Part shown: one piece after another, positions 63,760 to 64,000 of the stretch | Layout of the letters: the number at the start of each line of letters is the position of its first letter | Position numbering within the stretch: position 1 is the stretch's first letter | Program-made: the position numbers and the translations under genes | Assembly (NCBI GenBank): GCA_937138495.1 | Contig: CAKZPE010000006.1 | Location: 1 to 64,000, forward strand | Length of the DNA: 64,000 nucleotides | Direction: 5' to 3' | From: an uncultured Oceanospirillaceae bacterium | GTDB taxonomy: Bacteria > Pseudomonadota > Gammaproteobacteria > Pseudomonadales > Balneatricaceae | Notes under the pieces: generated by a model | Told to the model about the DNA's origin: nothing | Seen by the model: only the letters and a program-made list of their open reading frames with translations | The model's database searches: none

Positions 63760-64000
63760 ATGACAAAACGTTTGGCGCAAAAAATTCTTGCCCTGGCATT
63801 GCTGGGCATTCTGTTATGGATTCCGTTACTGCTTGAGCAGGATGTGATTTATGAGCGTATTGGCTACCGGGATCAGGTTATCCGGGATATCGCGACCACC
63901 TTTACCGGTGAGCAGGTGGTGACCGGGCCGGTGGTGATTATTCCCTGGTCGCTGAGCTATCAGGCGAAGGTCTGGGACGATAAAACCAAAAGTTATCAGC
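63760..64000 (+). CDS. creD: CreD-like inner-membrane protein, 5' part
   Basis: Starts at ATG 63760 with AAGGAG (63747-63753) upstream and runs past the window end; about 80 codons are visible. N-terminal TM helix (KILALALLGILLWIPLLL, about 7-24) followed by the CreD periplasmic opening DVIYERIGYRDQVIRDIATT and VVTGPVVIIPW. CreD is the target of CreBC and is tied to envelope integrity and beta-lactam response. It is 84 bp from creC, unlike the overlapping genes before it, leaving room for its own promoter. Confidence 0.9.
   Translation, partial: MTKRLAQKILALALLGILLWIPLLLEQDVIYERIGYRDQVIRDIATTFTGEQVVTGPVVIIPWSLSYQAKVWDDKTKSYQ

Overview
The window (64 kb, moderate GC, densely coding on both strands) looks like chromosomal DNA of a marine-type gammaproteobacterium, probably near the Oceanospirillales/Pseudomonadales. 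This rests on a Crc-type protein divergent from pyrE, prlC followed by a YheV-like zinc ribbon and close to a gamma carbonic anhydrase, znuA divergent from zur-znuC-znuB, an alpha-2-macroglobulin/pbpC pair and creBCD. All are gene orders known from pseudomonads and relatives. Genus-level assignment is not possible by eye.

Layout. 0-7.7 kb: crc (-), pyrE (+), a 41-residue membrane peptide (-), a large DUF748 envelope protein (+), an orphan NarX-like histidine kinase (-) and iron superoxide dismutase sodB (-). 7.9-11.8 kb: a tightly overlapping three-gene minus-strand operon. It encodes a two-TM sensor-like protein, an MFS transporter with its own N-terminal periplasmic sensor and HAMP-like region, and an ABC-type periplasmic binding protein. 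There is no ABC permease or ATPase. I regard this as the most unusual small system here.

12.1-36.97 kb: one complete type VI secretion (T6SS) locus, all on + and ending in a terminator. A vgrG-DUF6931-PAAR spike module is followed by tssA-hcp-tssB-tssC-(second tssC)-tssE-tssF-tssG-tssH, a periplasmic SBP-like gene, fha, tssJ-K-L-M, a Ser/Thr-kinase-like gene and a 467-residue protein of unknown family. Departures from a standard locus are: a second, divergent sheath-like protein placed after a GC hairpin; a TssL whose C-terminus is a SPOR peptidoglycan-binding domain instead of OmpA; a TssM with no recognisable Walker A motif; a kinase without a partner phosphatase; and the unknown last gene, which is a candidate effector or accessory protein.

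37.1-42.4 kb: tRNA-Leu(CAG); the zinc-uptake regulon, with a perfect Zur-like palindrome between znuA and zur and a very His-rich ZnuA loop; a DMT exporter; a NIPSNAP protein; and uridine kinase. 42.6-51.0 kb: alpha-2-macroglobulin lipoprotein with intact CLEQ thioester, PBP1C, and an AraC-family regulator. 51.0-57.2 kb: a DUF4142/cupredoxin pair, a chemoreceptor, a cupin, and an RstAB-like two-component system whose regulator and kinase genes are divergent. Between those two lie a tandem-repeat operator candidate, a glycine-zipper lipoprotein and a small SD-led ORF overlapping the kinase start. 57.2-64 kb: tag, yheV-like, prlC, gamma carbonic anhydrase, a GNAT acetyltransferase, creB-creC and the start of creD, which runs off the window.

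Coordinates, motifs and overlaps were read directly. Family names come from recognising conserved motifs and gene order, without any database search.
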